NCBI RefSeq assembly: GCF_031180965.1
Contig: NZ_JAPSLH010000008.1
Coordinates: 62,001 to 126,000, forward strand
Length of the DNA: 64,000 bases
Direction: 5' to 3'
Source of the DNA: Chelativorans sp.
Lineage (GTDB): Bacteria; Pseudomonadota; Alphaproteobacteria; Rhizobiales; Rhizobiaceae
Positions 29,195-40,590 of the stretch are shown here, piece after piece. The notes beneath the pieces are model-generated. The model was not told where the DNA came from and ran no database searches. It was given only the letters and a program-made list of their open reading frames with translations. How positions within the stretch are numbered: position 1 is the first letter of the stretch; the number at the start of each line of letters is the position of its first letter. A program made the position numbers and the translations under genes.

Positions 29195-31387
29195 GTGAGC
29201 GATCGGATCGAGATCAATGGATTGAAAATCGCCCGCGAGCTTCATGATTTCGCGATAGAGCAGGCCTTGCCGGGGACGGGCGTCGATGCGGAGACTTTTT
29301 GGCATGCTCTGTCAGAGATTGTGCATGCGCTCTCACCGCGCAATCGTGCGCTGCTTGCCAAGCGCGACGAGATGCAGACGAAGATCGACGCCTGGCACCG
29401 GGCGCACGGTGCGCCCCACGATCTCAGCGCCTATGAAGGCTTCCTGCGCGAAATCGGTTATCTTCTGCCAGAGGGGCCGGACTTCGCAGTTACCACCTCG
29501 GATGTGGACCCTGAGATCGCAGAGACAGCGGGGCCACAGCTGGTCGTTCCAGTCACCAATGCCCGCTACGCGCTCAATGCGGCGAATGCCCGGTGGGGTT
29601 CTCTCTACGACGCCCTCTACGGGACCGACGCCGTCCCAGAGTCTGATGGGGCCGAGCGCGAGGGGGGCTATAATCCCAGGCGGGGCGAAAAGGTCATCGC
29701 CTGGGCGCGCGCGTTTCTTGACGAGAGCGCGCCCCTCGACGGTGTAAGCTGGAGCGATGTCGTCGCCCTTGCGGTGGAGAACGGGACCCTTGCCGTGACC
29801 ACGGAGACCGGCAGCACGGGTTTGAAGCATCCCGCGCAACTCGTTGGCTACATTGGGGCGGCAGACCGCCCACGGGAAATTGCTTTAGTAAGGAACGGGC
29901 TGCACGCGCGGATCGTCATCAACCGCGATCACGCGATCGGCGGGACGGACAAGGCGGGCATATCCGACGTGATCCTTGAGGCGGCACTGACCACGATCAT
30001 GGATTGCGAGGACTCGGTCGCTGCGGTCGACGCCGAGGATAAGGTGCTTGCCTACCGCAACTGGCTCGGCCTGATGAGGGGCGACCTGGAAGAAAGCTTC
30101 CAGAAGGGCGGGAGGACCATCAAGCGCGTCTTGAACCAGGACATCCTCCTCACCGGGTCAGACGGGGCGAGGGTCACTCTTCCTGGCCGGTCACTGATGC
30201 TGGTGCGCAATGTCGGTCATCTGATGACCAATCCCGCTATCTTGGACCGCGAAGGCAAGGAAGTGCCGGAAGGCATCATGGACGCGATGTTCACGTCCAT
30301 GATCGCGCTGCACGATATCGGCCCGAACGGCCGCCGCATGAACAGCCGCGGCGGCTCGGTATATATTGTAAAGCCGAAGATGCACGGCCCTGAGGAGGTG
30401 GCGTTCGCCGTCGATCTTTTCGGCCGGGTGGAGGACGCGCTGGGCATGAAGCCCAACACGATCAAGATGGGCATCATGGACGAGGAGCGGCGCACCACCG
30501 TCAACCTGAAAGAATGCATCCGTGCCGCTTCCGAACGCGTGGTCTTCATCAATACCGGCTTCCTCGACCGCACCGGGGACGAGATCCACACCTCGATGGA
30601 AGCGGGGCCCATGATCCGCAAGGGCGACATGAAGCAGTCGACCTGGATCCAGGCCTATGAAAACTGGAACGTCGATATCGGGCTCGCCTGCGGGCTCTCC
30701 GGCCGAGCTCAGATCGGCAAGGGCATGTGGGCCATGCCGGATCTGATGGCCGCGATGTTGGAGCAGAAGATCGCCCATCCCAAGGCGGGCGCCAACACTG
30801 CCTGGGTGCCCTCGCCCACGGCGGCGACGCTGCACGCGACCCACTATCACAAGGTGGATGTGAAGGCGGTACAGGAGGGCCTGAAATCGCGGCCGCGCGC
30901 CAAACTTGCCGACATTCTCTCTATTCCCGTCGCGGTACGGCCGAACTGGTCCCCGGGGGAAATAAAGCAGGAGCTAGACAACAATGCGCAGGGCATTTTG
31001 GGGTATGTCGTGCGATGGATCGACCAGGGCGTCGGCTGCTCCAAGGTGCCGGACATCTCCAATATCGGCCTGATGGAGGATCGCGCCACGCTCCGCATCT
31101 CCTCGCAGCACATCGCCAACTGGCTGCATCATGGGGTGGTCACCCGCGAGCAGGTGATGGACACAATGAAGCGAATGGCGGAAGTGGTCGACCGGCAGAA
31201 TGCGGGCGATCCGGATTATCAGCCGATGGCGCCCAGTTTCGAATCGTCCATCGCATTCCAGGCCGCCTGCGATCTTGTATTCAAAGGCCGCGAGCAGCCC
31301 AACGGCTATACCGAGCCTGTGCTGCATGCGCGGCGGCTCGAGAGGAAGGCGCGCACTGCTGCCAATGCTTCGGCTCAGATCTCCTAG
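29195..31387 (+). CDS. glcB: Malate synthase G
   Basis: Condenses glyoxylate with acetyl-CoA to malate. The 730-aa single-chain G isoform has conserved segments [18 protein letters not shown] (Mg/glyoxylate site), [18 protein letters not shown], and [18 protein letters not shown], plus [18 protein letters not shown]. The GTG start at 29195 follows CGGAGG. Isocitrate lyase is not in the window. Its 3' end overlaps the following GNAT gene by 23 bp. Confidence 0.97.
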   Translation: MSDRIEINGLKIARELHDFAIEQALPGTGVDAETFWHALSEIVHALSPRNRALLAKRDEMQTKIDAWHRAHGAPHDLSAYEGFLREIGYLLPEGPDFAVTTSDVDPEIAETAGPQLVVPVTNARYALNAANARWGSLYDALYGTDAVPESDGAEREGGYNPRRGEKVIAWARAFLDESAPLDGVSWSDVVALAVENGTLAVTTETGSTGLKHPAQLVGYIGAADRPREIALVRNGLHARIVINRDHAIGGTDKAGISDVILEAALTTIMDCEDSVAAVDAEDKVLAYRNWLGLMRGDLEESFQKGGRTIKRVLNQDILLTGSDGARVTLPGRSLMLVRNVGHLMTNPAILDREGKEVPEGIMDAMFTSMIALHDIGPNGRRMNSRGGSVYIVKPKMHGPEEVAFAVDLFGRVEDALGMKPNTIKMGIMDEERRTTVNLKECIRAASERVVFINTGFLDRTGDEIHTSMEAGPMIRKGDMKQSTWIQAYENWNVDIGLACGLSGRAQIGKGMWAMPDLMAAMLEQKIAHPKAGANTAWVPSPTAATLHATHYHKVDVKAVQEGLKSRPRAKLADILSIPVAVRPNWSPGEIKQELDNNAQGILGYVVRWIDQGVGCSKVPDISNIGLMEDRATLRISSQHIANWLHHGVVTREQVMDTMKRMAEVVDRQNAGDPDYQPMAPSFESSIAFQAACDLVFKGREQPNGYTEPVLHARRLERKARTAANASAQIS

Positions 31388-31826
31388 TCCGGACGAAGGG
31401 CCGGCGTTGACGGAACTATGCCTGCGTTCGAAGGCGTCGCATGGCTATGATGCAGCCTTTATGGCCGCTTGTCGGGAGGAACTGACCGTCAATCCTGGCG
31501 AGTCCCATATCGCGGTGGCAGAGCTCGATGGCTTTTGCGCAGGGATAGCGGAAATATCCGTCGATGGGGAGCATGCCGAGCTCAAGAAGCTTTTTGTCGA
31601 TCCGGCCCTGCAGGGTCGGGGGATCGGCAAAGTACTTTTCGAATGGGCCAAAACGGAGGCTCTGAGGAAAGGGGCGCGGGTGCTCGCGCTGGACGCCGAT
31701 CCGGGTGCTTTGGCCTTTTACGAGAGGATGGGCGGGCAGATCGTCGGTCGATCTCCCTCCGGCTCCATTCCCGGGCGAATCCTGCCGCGCCTGGAGTTGC
31801 GGCTCTGCGGGACTGTTGAAGCCTGA
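31365..31826 (+). CDS. GNAT-family N-acetyltransferase
   Basis: A 153-aa GNAT protein beginning [20 protein letters not shown], the usual first strand and helix of the fold, followed by motif A around [18 protein letters not shown] (Q/RxxGxG/A acetyl-CoA loop) and motif B with [12 protein letters not shown]. The ATG at 31365 is chosen because it keeps this first strand; a TTG at 31407 with a better ribosome site would remove it. It overlaps glcB and is followed 9 bp later by tsaB. Substrate unknown. Confidence 0.78.
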   Translation: MLRLRSPSPDEGPALTELCLRSKASHGYDAAFMAACREELTVNPGESHIAVAELDGFCAGIAEISVDGEHAELKKLFVDPALQGRGIGKVLFEWAKTEALRKGARVLALDADPGALAFYERMGGQIVGRSPSGSIPGRILPRLELRLCGTVEA

Positions 31827-31835
31827 GCGCGGCGC

Positions 31836-32522
31836 ATGTCCGAGATGAACATCCTTGCCATCGATACCTCCGCCTCGCTGTGCTCCGCCTGCGTCTTCGA
31901 TGCGGGCACAGGGGTGGAGAAGGGCCGTGCGGTGATGGACCTCGGCAAAGGTCACGCAGAGCATGTCATGGCCGTGATCGAGGAAGCTCTACAAACGGCA
32001 AGCCTTTTGTTCGGAGCGGTCCACACGATCGCGATAGCGGTCGGTCCGGGTTCCTTCACCGGAGTTCGTGTCGGAGTATCCGCCGCGCGCGGCCTTGCTT
32101 TGGCGCTCAAAATTCCAGCAGTCGGCGTAACCACTCCGGAAGCGATCGCAGAAGAGGCGCGCGGGCGCTTCCCATACCGGCCGGTATTGTGTGTGCTCGG
32201 CCATTCCGAGCCCGTTTGCCTGGCACACTTCGACACAGATGGAAGTGTCCTCGATGGCCCGCGCCTTGCCGCCTCGGAGGAGGCGATAGCTATAGCCCGG
32301 GCCGATCGCCCCGTGCTTGCCGGCGATGCGGCCGAACGCATTGCGCACGCGGCGGGGGGGAGCCTCGACATGGGCCCGTTGGGAGCTACCGCGGACATTC
32401 TCGCCTACGCCCGGGTGGCCGCCCGCCGGCCGAAGGCGGGGGAAAAGCCCAGGCCCCTCTATCTGCGCGCACCGGACGCAAGGCCGCAGACCGGCTTCGC
32501 CCTGCCGCTGAAGGGACCATGA
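31836..32522 (+). CDS. tsaB: TsaB, subunit of the tRNA t6A37 synthesis complex
   Basis: Non-catalytic scaffold that pairs with TsaD for N6-threonylcarbamoyl-adenosine formation at tRNA A37. The 228-aa ASKHA-fold protein has the family start ILAIDTSASLCSACVF and VGPGSFTGVRVGVSAARGLALAL. A second in-frame ATG at 31845 is possible. Its stop overlaps rimI (ATGATG), the usual tsaB-rimI pairing. Confidence 0.93.
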   Translation: MSEMNILAIDTSASLCSACVFDAGTGVEKGRAVMDLGKGHAEHVMAVIEEALQTASLLFGAVHTIAIAVGPGSFTGVRVGVSAARGLALALKIPAVGVTTPEAIAEEARGRFPYRPVLCVLGHSEPVCLAHFDTDGSVLDGPRLAASEEAIAIARADRPVLAGDAAERIAHAAGGSLDMGPLGATADILAYARVAARRPKAGEKPRPLYLRAPDARPQTGFALPLKGP

Positions 32523-33016
32523 TGGCGCTTTCACTGGCCCGTTTTTTGCGACGAAGTTTTTCCGTGCGCCGGCTTCAGCTGACCGACTGCCGCGCGTTAG
32601 CCGAGTTGCATCGCGACGATTTCGCACGTCCATGGACGGACGGCGAGTTCGAGTCGCTGCTTGGTGATGATACCGTCTTCGGATTTGCAGCGATCGAAGA
32701 GGGACATCCCGCATCAAAACCCTGCGGCTTCGTGCTCGCCCGACTCGCAGCGGGCGAGGCGGAGATCCTCACAATCGCAGTTGCCCGCCAGGTGCGCCGC
32801 CGCGGCATCGGCAGGATGCTTATGGATGCGGTCCTGCGCACGCTCCACGCCGAACGCGCTGAAGCGCTGTTCCTCGAGGTCGACGAGAACAACGCTCCCG
32901 CGCTTGCACTTTACCGGCGGCTCGGCTTCCGGCAGGTGGGGCACAGGCCCGACTACTACCGGGATGCGAACGCTCGACGGTCCCACGCGATCGTCATGCG
33001 CCGCGACCTGCGTTGA
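32519..33016 (+). CDS. rimI: RimI-type protein N-terminal acetyltransferase
   Basis: A 165-aa GNAT enzyme that in E. coli acetylates ribosomal protein S18. Motif A is LTIAVARQVRRRGIGRMLMDAV and motif B is EVDENNAPALALYRRLGF, both close to the RimI consensus. The position directly after tsaB (4-bp overlap) supports the assignment. A TTGA overlap couples it to plsC downstream. Confidence 0.9.
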   Translation: MMALSLARFLRRSFSVRRLQLTDCRALAELHRDDFARPWTDGEFESLLGDDTVFGFAAIEEGHPASKPCGFVLARLAAGEAEILTIAVARQVRRRGIGRMLMDAVLRTLHAERAEALFLEVDENNAPALALYRRLGFRQVGHRPDYYRDANARRSHAIVMRRDLR

Positions 33017-33831
33017 GCCAGAGTCGCATCCGGTGCATGTTCGAAATTGCCCGCATCGGCGGCAAGATCCTGCTCATCGCTCTATACACGCCACCATTGA
33101 TGCTCGTTCAAGAGCTCGCGCTACGCACCGGATGGTGGAGCGACCGCACGGTTCCGCGGCTTTGGCATCGGCTCACCTTGAAGGCGCTGGGAGTGCGGGT
33201 TCACCGGGCGGGCGGGCCAGCGGAGGGCAGGCCGCTCCTCATCATGTCGAACCATGTGTCCTGGACCGACATCCTCGTTCTCGGCTCGATTGCCGATGTT
33301 CATTTCATCGCCAAATCGGAAGTGCAGCATTGGCCGGTGTTGGGCACCTTCGCGCGCCTCCAGCGCTCCGTCTTCGTGGAGCGAGACCGCAGGCGCGCGG
33401 CGCCTAATCAGACTCGCGAGATCGCTGGCCGGCTCTCTGACGGAGATCCCATGGTGCTCTTCGCGGAGGGCACGACCGGGGACGGCAACCGCGTCATGCC
33501 GTTCAAGAGCACGCTGTTGGATGCCGCGCGGCTCGCCCTGCAACGACAGGAGACCAGGCGGGTTCTTGTGCAGCCGGTGGCGATCGCCTATCTGCGGCGG
33601 AACGGGCTTTTGCTTAGCTGGCGCGAGCGCGGCTCGATGGCCTGGATCGGCGATATGGATTTTGTGCCGCACCTCATGATGATGCTCCGTCAGGGTGCGG
33701 TCGACGTGGAAGTACGGTTTGGCGACCCAATCCCCTTTTCGGCCGACGGCAACCGGAAGACCGTTGCCCGCGCGGCGGAGGCGGAGGTCCGCCGAATGCT
33801 CGGCGCGGCGCTACGCCGCCGCGACCCCTGA
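33013..33831 (+). CDS. plsC: 1-acyl-sn-glycerol-3-phosphate acyltransferase
   Basis: Transfers an acyl chain to lysophosphatidate. The 272-aa protein has an N-terminal hydrophobic anchor (about 15-33), the catalytic NHVSWTD (His81, Asp86) and FAEGTTGDG near 150, the glycerophosphate-binding block. The TTG start sits inside the rimI stop; ATG at 33037 is an alternative. A 50-bp gap separates it from miaB. Some members of this group act on lyso-ornithine lipid (OlsA), which sequence alone cannot exclude. Confidence 0.88.
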   Translation: MSQSRIRCMFEIARIGGKILLIALYTPPLMLVQELALRTGWWSDRTVPRLWHRLTLKALGVRVHRAGGPAEGRPLLIMSNHVSWTDILVLGSIADVHFIAKSEVQHWPVLGTFARLQRSVFVERDRRRAAPNQTREIAGRLSDGDPMVLFAEGTTGDGNRVMPFKSTLLDAARLALQRQETRRVLVQPVAIAYLRRNGLLLSWRERGSMAWIGDMDFVPHLMMMLRQGAVDVEVRFGDPIPFSADGNRKTVARAAEAEVRRMLGAALRRRDP

Positions 33832-33881
33832 ACCGGAAGATTCGTCTGTTTTTTGCCCCCGATTGGCGCTAGTTAGCCCCT

Positions 33882-35329
<1,448 letters not shown>

Positions 35330-35333
<4 letters not shown>

Positions 35334-36376
35334 CCGGCGGTACGGAGCTGAAGAGTATGCCTGTCGGGGCGTCCGATATGGCGCATATCGTGCTCACCTT
35401 CGACAACAACAAGTTCGCCGGAGCGCTTTACGGCCCGTTCGACGAAAATCTGGCCCGCATCGAGCAGAAGCTTGGTGTTGATATCCGCTCCAAGGGCAAC
35501 CAGCTTGCCATCAAGGGCGAGTCTGGGGCGGCCGAGCAGGCCCGCCGGGCTCTAGATTATCTCTACGGCCTCGTGCAGGGCGGAACCGAGCTTTCCGCCT
35601 CGGAGGTGGATGGCGCCGTACGGCTTGCCCTAGCGGCCGACGATCAGCTGAGCCTGCCTACCTTCGAGGGTAAGGGCAAGCTGGCCGCTGCGCAGATTTC
35701 CACGCGCAAGCGCACCGTGTATGCGCGTTCCGCCAATCAGGATGCCTATATGCGCGCGCTGGAGCGCTCGGAGCTGGTCTTCGGCACTGGGCCGGCAGGC
35801 ACCGGCAAGACCTTCCTCGCCGTTGCCTATGCAGCCATGCTTTTGGAGCGCGGGATGGTGGACCGCATCGTGCTCTCGCGGCCCGCCGTCGAGGCAGGCG
35901 AACGGCTCGGTTTCCTACCCGGCGACATGAAGGAGAAGGTCGATCCCTATCTGCGGCCGCTATATGACGCACTCTATGACATGATGCCTGCCGACAAGGT
36001 GGAGAGGGCGCTTGCCGCGGACGTAATAGAGATCGCCCCGCTCGCCTTCATGCGCGGTCGCACGCTTTCCAATGCCGTGGTGATTCTTGACGAGGCGCAG
36101 AACACCACCCCCATGCAGATGAAAATGTTCCTGACTCGCCTCGGTGAGAATGGGCGGATGATCGTAACCGGCGATCCAAGCCAGATAGACCTGCCCCCCA
36201 ACACCAAGTCAGGTCTGGTCGAGGCGATGAACATTCTCAAGGAAGTGCCGGGCATCGTCACCGTCCGTTTCAATGAGAAGGATGTGGTCCGGCATCCATT
36301 GGTGGCAGCTATCGTCGAGGCCTACGACCGCAATGCAGGTGGCGCAAGGGCTCCGGCACGGGAGAGCAATGGCTGA
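35330..36376 (+). CDS. phoH: PhoH-like ATPase (YbeZ)
   Basis: P-loop NTPase of the PhoH family, which partners YbeY in RNA metabolism. The 348-aa product has Walker A GPAGTGKT at 154-161, [19 protein letters not shown], and Walker [11 protein letters not shown]. The TTG start at 35330 is coupled to the miaB stop; an ATG at 35357 (MPVGASD) is a reasonable alternative. The 3' end overlaps ybeY by 8 bp. Confidence 0.95.
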
Positions 36377-36857
36377 GAACAGCCAACCATCAGCGATCTC
36401 CGTCCATTGCGTCGTCGAGGCCGGAGAATGGCCTCCGCAAGAGGTTCTTCAGCACTTCGCGGAACAGGCCGTAGCCGCGACGACAGCTCTGGTGGACGGC
36501 GCCCCGGCCGGGCCGCTCACCATCCTCTTTACGGACGATGCCGAGATGCGGGCGATGAATGCTCGTTTTCGCGGCAAGGACAAGCCGACCAATGTGCTGT
36601 CTTTTCCCGCCGAAGCTCGTGCTTTCCCGCCCGGCGCCCCGCGTCATCTGGGCGACATCGCGCTAGGCTACGGGATCGTCGCGTCTGAGGCGGAGGCCGA
36701 GGAGAAGCCGTTCGAACATCATCTCACACATCTGCTCGTGCACGGCTTCCTGCATATTCTCGGCTACGACCACGAATTGCCCCAGCAGGCCGAGGACATG
36801 GAGGCGTTGGAAAGACAAATCCTGCAAAGCCTTGCCATTCCCGATCCCTATGCCTAA
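36369..36857 (+). CDS. ybeY: YbeY endoribonuclease / rRNA maturation factor
   Basis: Zn-dependent single-strand RNase needed for 16S 3'-end maturation and ribosome quality control. The 162-aa product has the metal motif HGFLHILGYDH with His125, His129 and His135, and NVLSFPAE earlier. The ATG at 36369 lies within phoH. It is followed by tlyC, the usual phoH-ybeY-corC order. Confidence 0.96.
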   Translation: MAENSQPSAISVHCVVEAGEWPPQEVLQHFAEQAVAATTALVDGAPAGPLTILFTDDAEMRAMNARFRGKDKPTNVLSFPAEARAFPPGAPRHLGDIALGYGIVASEAEAEEKPFEHHLTHLLVHGFLHILGYDHELPQQAEDMEALERQILQSLAIPDPYA

Positions 36858-36882
36858 CTTTGGGTCAAACGAACGAAAGACC

Positions 36883-37947
36883 ATGAGCGACGTTTCCATG
36901 ATCGCCCCCGGCGGTGCGCCGGCGAGCGAAGCCGCGAGTTCCCCCGGGGAGGGGGATGACGGCTCTAGTAGACCTCCGCAACGGACCGGAGGGCTGCCAT
37001 CATTCTTCACCCGCATTGCGAGCCGGCTGCGGTTGCGCAACAGCGCCACATTGCAAGACGACCTTGCCGAGGCGCTGGCGGAGCACACCTCCGATTCCGC
37101 GCCCCTGTCGCCAACCGAAAGGGCGATGCTCAACAACATCCTGCGGCTGAGGGCACTGCGCGTTGAGGATGTGATGGTGCCCCGCGCGGATATAGAGGCG
37201 GTGGAGCTTTCTACCACCCTCGGAGATCTGCTCAACCAGTTCGAGCGTGGCGCTCATTCTCGCATGCCGGTCTATGTCGAGAGCCTCGACGATCCGCGCG
37301 GCATGGTGCATATCCGCGACGTGGTTGCACACCTGATCCGCGCCTCCAGGCACAAGAATGGGCGTAGCCGCAAGCCCATAGCTCCCAATCCGCCGCTTGC
37401 GCTTGGCAGCGTCGACCTCAACCGTACGATCGGCGAACTCAACATCGTGCGGCCGCTCCTCTTTGTGCCGCCGTCGATGCTCGCGTCGGATCTGATGGCG
37501 CGCATGCAGGCCAACCGTATCCAGATGGCGCTTGTGATCGACGAGTATGGCGGCACCGACGGGCTGGTCTCGCTGGAAGATCTTGTCGAGATGGTGATCG
37601 GCGACATCGAGGATGAGCACGATGAGGACGAGCCGATGATCGAAAAGACCGGCGACGGCATCTTCCTTGTCGATGCCCGTGCCGAGATCGAGGAAGTCGC
37701 GAAAGCTATTGGTGAAGGCTTTCGCCCCGGCGAACATGCCGAGGACGTCGACACCATCGGCGGCATGATCTTCAACACGCTTGGCCGTGTGCCGGTGCGC
37801 GGCGAGGTGGTGCAGGCAGTGCCCGGCTTCGAATTCCATGTGCTCGATGCAGATCCGCGCCGCGTCAAGCGCGTGCGCATCGTGCAAGGGCGAACGGCCG
37901 AGCGCCGCCGCCGTATCCTGAAGCCGCCGGAGGCTCCGGTCCAATAA
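36883..37947 (+). CDS. tlyC: Hemolysin-like/CorC-type CBS-domain protein
   Basis: A 354-aa cytosolic CorC/TlyC-type protein with a Ser/Gly/Pro-rich N-terminus, a pair of CBS domains (starting near RVEDVMVPRADIEAV and ending near MALVIDEYGGTDGLVSLED) and a C-terminal CorC/HlyC transporter-associated domain (DTIGGMIFNTLGRVP). It has no DUF21 membrane part. In E. coli the orthologue YbeX is linked to ribosome and Mg2+ homeostasis. An upstream TTG at 36832 inside ybeY would add a non-conserved extension. In relatives lnt usually follows; here it does not. Confidence 0.92.
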   Translation: MSDVSMIAPGGAPASEAASSPGEGDDGSSRPPQRTGGLPSFFTRIASRLRLRNSATLQDDLAEALAEHTSDSAPLSPTERAMLNNILRLRALRVEDVMVPRADIEAVELSTTLGDLLNQFERGAHSRMPVYVESLDDPRGMVHIRDVVAHLIRASRHKNGRSRKPIAPNPPLALGSVDLNRTIGELNIVRPLLFVPPSMLASDLMARMQANRIQMALVIDEYGGTDGLVSLEDLVEMVIGDIEDEHDEDEPMIEKTGDGIFLVDARAEIEEVAKAIGEGFRPGEHAEDVDTIGGMIFNTLGRVPVRGEVVQAVPGFEFHVLDADPRRVKRVRIVQGRTAERRRRILKPPEAPVQ

Positions 37948-38186
37948 CCAGCAGGCTCGCGTGGTCGGACGGGCGCGTCAGATGGCCGCACGGCGGTCGC
38001 ATTCGCGCCCAAAGCGCAAAAATCGGGGGAAAAAATTTCTGCGCCGCGGCCTCGCAGCGGCAGCAGTTTTCGTGCTGTGTATTTGCACCGAATGACAACT
38101 TCGCCGCGCGTATGAGTTTGCTGCTGCATCCGCGCAGGCAGGTCCTGGCTGGAGGCGGGCGGCACCGTTCCGAGATACGGCAGCGG

Positions 38187-38232
38187 CCGGGCGCCAGAGC
38201 CAGACGCACACTCTGGCGGCACCTCCTGGGCG
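38187..38232. other. Self-complementary block in the tlyC-XRE gap
   Basis: CGCCAGAG (38192-38199) pairs perfectly with CTCTGGCG (38211-38218). The flanking GGGCGCC copies on each side can pair with each other as an outer or alternative stem, and GGAGG/CCTCC pairs lie further out. Such nested pairing over about 90 bp in a non-coding gap is what a small structured RNA would show, but no promoter or terminator is obvious and the strand is unknown. Confidence 0.35.
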
Positions 38233-38667
38233 CCATCCCGGTCGCAAAGCCCTACTCTCATGGAAATCTTTGCCGCCTCCGCGCCTGAAAGCGCCACCTC
38301 CATATCAAAAAATGTCGATTTTCCGCTTGCTGGTCGGGATGATCTATCATCATCGACAGGTCTGCTCGCCGGCACCCAATCCGGGAAAGTTGTCGTCGTC
38401 CCAGGCTCGCAAGGTAGCGGGAGCACACAACGACGTCCCACCGCCGCCACGTCGTGTTGCCGCGGCGTGCCCCCGGTGCTGCCCCGCCGATCAGCCGTAC
38501 ACCAACCGGGCGTTGTGGCGCCGTCCTCCTGTTGGACTGTCAATCACGTTTGTGGCCCAGAATCTCGAAAAGTGGCCGCATCCCCTTGCAGGTACTTGCA
38601 TTTTCGGCAATTTTGGCGCTGTTCGCGTGGTTGTTAAGCATAGGCGCAGGCGTAAGGGGGCGCTGAA

Positions 38668-38696
38668 TTGACATCGCCAGTTTGCCTTCGCATATG
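38668..38696 (+). promoter_or_regulatory. Putative promoter of the XRE-metK unit
   Basis: A consensus TTGACA -35 (38668-38673) is followed after 17 bp by CATATG (38691-38696), about 98 bp before the XRE start. The -35 is perfect and the -10 weak, as is common in alphaproteobacteria. Confidence 0.45.
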
Positions 38697-38794
38697 CAAA
38701 AAGCCGACTCTTCGCGCAGCTGGGGCCACCCGGCATATGGGGGGCGTGACCTCGTCGGTATGTGCTGTCAACTGTCCCGTGCGGCGAGGGATAT

Positions 38795-39214
38795 ATGAGT
38801 ATCAACAAGAAGCGGCCGAACCCCATAGATGTTCATGTCGGTAGCAGGATACGGCTGCGAAGGAACATGCTAGGGGTCAGCCAGGAGAAGCTGGGCGAAA
38901 GCCTGGGGATCACATTTCAGCAAATTCAGAAATACGAGAAGGGCACCAACCGAGTGGGGGCGAGCCGACTGCAGGCGATCGCGTCCATTCTCAACGCGCC
39001 GGTGTCCTTCTTCTTCGAAGGTGCACCGAGCGAGGACAGACCCGGCACGCCCGGTCTTTCCGAGGAGGGATCCTCCTATGTGGCTGATTTCCTCAACACT
39101 CCGGAGGGCGTGCAGCTAAATCGGGCCTTCGCCAAGATCTCCGACCCAAAGATTCGGCGTCGAGTACTCGATTTGGTAAAGGCGCTGGCGGCCGACCCTG
39201 CCACGGCCGAATAG
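38795..39214 (+). CDS. XRE-family regulator upstream of metK
   Basis: A 139-aa Cro/C1-type HTH protein. The DNA-binding domain spans roughly residues 12-70 ([21 protein letters not shown], then [14 protein letters not shown]). The C-terminal half ([21 protein letters not shown]) is the helical dimer/effector part typical of the rhizobial and Brucella regulators encoded before metK. The ATG follows GAGGG. It sits 91 bp before metK on the same strand, so it may act on itself or on metK; direct evidence is lacking. Confidence 0.88.
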   Translation: MSINKKRPNPIDVHVGSRIRLRRNMLGVSQEKLGESLGITFQQIQKYEKGTNRVGASRLQAIASILNAPVSFFFEGAPSEDRPGTPGLSEEGSSYVADFLNTPEGVQLNRAFAKISDPKIRRRVLDLVKALAADPATAE

Positions 39215-39216
39215 AG

Positions 39217-39277
39217 GGCCCAAGTTCTTGACCAGTCCTCTGGCGGTGGCTAACAAGATGCCGCCAGACGCTGGCCC
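39217..39277 (+). promoter_or_regulatory. Candidate structured leader of metK
   Basis: Between the XRE stop and the metK GTG lies a hairpin TGGCGG (39241-39246)/CCGCCA (39261-39266) enclosed by a possible CCAG (39232-39235)/CTGG (39271-39274) stem and an outer GGGCC/GGCCC pair. It does not match the SAM-II consensus that I know. A regulatory RNA controlling SAM synthetase is possible but unproven; the pairing could be chance in GC-rich DNA. Confidence 0.25.
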
Positions 39278-39305
39278 TTGCCGGCTTTTCTCAGAGGGGT
39301 TACCC

Positions 39306-40583
39306 GTGGCGCGCAGAAACTATCTTTTCACCAGCGAATCCGTCTCCGAAGGGCATCCGGACAAGGTCTGCGACCGCATTTCCGACGAGATAGTCGATCT
39401 CGTATACCGCGAAGCGAAAAAGGAAGGCATGGACCTATGGAAGGTCCGGGTAGCCTGCGAAACCCTCGCCACCACGAACCGTGTGGTCATCGCTGGCGAG
39501 GTCCGCGTCCCGAAAAGCCTCCTCAAACGGGACAAGGAAGGCAATGTGATTGCCGATAGCCGCGGCAATCCGATCATAAACCCCGTGAAATTCCGGGCCG
39601 CTGCGCGCCGAGCCATCCGTTCCATAGGCTACGAGCAGGAGGGCTTTCACTGGAAAAACGTGAAGATTGACGTGCTGTTGCATGGCCAGTCGCCCGATAT
39701 CGGCCAGGGGGTGGACAATGCCGCCGACCGGCAGGGAGAGGAAGGCGCCGGAGATCAGGGGATCATGTTCGGCTATGCCTGCCGGGAGACGCCGGATCTC
39801 ATGCCTGCGCCGATCTATTACGCCCACCGAATCCTGCAAACGCTGTCGGAAGCGCGCAGGACAGGCAAGGGAGAGGTCGCCAAGCTCGGTCCCGATGCCA
39901 AGAGCCAGGTGACGGTGCGCTATACGGATGGCAAGCCGACTGCCGCCACCGAGATCGTTCTTTCCACGCAGCATCTCGATCCCGATTGGGACAACAAGAA
40001 GGTCCGGCAGGTGGTGGAGCCCTATATCCGCCAGGCCCTGGAGAGCGGCGGACTCGCTATTGCCGACGATTGCCGGTGGTACATCAATCCTACGGGAAAA
40101 TTCGTCATCGGCGGGCCTGACGGCGATGCGGGCCTGACCGGCCGCAAGATTATCGTCGACACCTATGGCGGTGCGGCGCCCCATGGTGGGGGCGCCTTCT
40201 CCGGAAAGGACACGACCAAGGTCGACCGTTCGGCTGCCTATGCCGCCCGCTATCTTGCGAAGAACGTAGTGGCGGCCGGGCTGGCCGACCGCTGCACGAT
40301 CCAGCTTTCCTACGCGATCGGCGTGGCGCAGCCGCTCTCGATCTATGTAGATCTGCACGGCACAGGGCGCGTGTCGGAGGAAGAGGTGGAGCTTGCCATC
40401 CGGCAGGTGATGGACTTGTCACCCACCGGCATCCGGCGCCATCTCGATCTCAACAGGCCGGTCTATGCGAAGACCTCGGCCTATGGCCATTTCGGCCGGA
40501 AGCCCGGTCGTGACGGCTCCTTCTCCTGGGAGCGCATGGATCTCGTCAAGTCGCTGAAGCAGGCGCTCGCCAGAGCCGCGTGA
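39306..40583 (+). CDS. metK: S-adenosylmethionine synthetase
   Basis: Makes SAM from methionine and ATP. The 425-aa protein carries [19 protein letters not shown] at the N-terminus, the ATP motif [11 protein letters not shown], and the P-loop-like GGGAFSGKD. The GTG at 39306 is preceded by GAGG and gives the usual N-terminus ([12 protein letters not shown]); an upstream start at 39228 would add 26 unrelated residues. trmB follows 7 bp later. Confidence 0.97.
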   Translation: MARRNYLFTSESVSEGHPDKVCDRISDEIVDLVYREAKKEGMDLWKVRVACETLATTNRVVIAGEVRVPKSLLKRDKEGNVIADSRGNPIINPVKFRAAARRAIRSIGYEQEGFHWKNVKIDVLLHGQSPDIGQGVDNAADRQGEEGAGDQGIMFGYACRETPDLMPAPIYYAHRILQTLSEARRTGKGEVAKLGPDAKSQVTVRYTDGKPTAATEIVLSTQHLDPDWDNKKVRQVVEPYIRQALESGGLAIADDCRWYINPTGKFVIGGPDGDAGLTGRKIIVDTYGGAAPHGGGAFSGKDTTKVDRSAAYAARYLAKNVVAAGLADRCTIQLSYAIGVAQPLSIYVDLHGTGRVSEEEVELAIRQVMDLSPTGIRRHLDLNRPVYAKTSAYGHFGRKPGRDGSFSWERMDLVKSLKQALARAA

Positions 40584-40590
40584 GCGGCGC

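Larger units (their letters stand above)
37948..38794. other. 847-bp gap without a recognisable gene, at the usual position of lnt
   Basis: No frame on either strand carries a recognisable protein. The longest open frame is about 198 codons on the minus strand, running on antisense through tlyC, and its translation is Pro/Arg/Ser-rich with no family pattern. The forward frames near 38260-38670 are equally unconvincing. The stretch contains a strongly self-complementary block near 38150-38235 and ends with a promoter-like sequence. In related genomes apolipoprotein N-acyltransferase (lnt) lies between tlyC and the XRE gene. Nothing here resembles Lnt. Confidence 0.6.

Noticed and set aside
37272-38543. 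A 423-codon minus-strand frame covering tlyC and the gap
   Set aside because: Two thirds are antisense to tlyC and the remainder is Pro/Arg/Ser-rich without a ribosome site or recognisable motif. Not accepted as the missing gene.
38260-38671. Forward frames of 70-133 codons in the tlyC-XRE gap
   Set aside because: The overlapping frames are mutually exclusive, rich in Arg/Pro/Cys, and none has a convincing ribosome site or domain.
39215-39305. SAM-II or SAM/SAH riboswitch before metK
   Set aside because: The hairpins do not reproduce the conserved core of either class as I know it, so only a generic structured leader is recorded.
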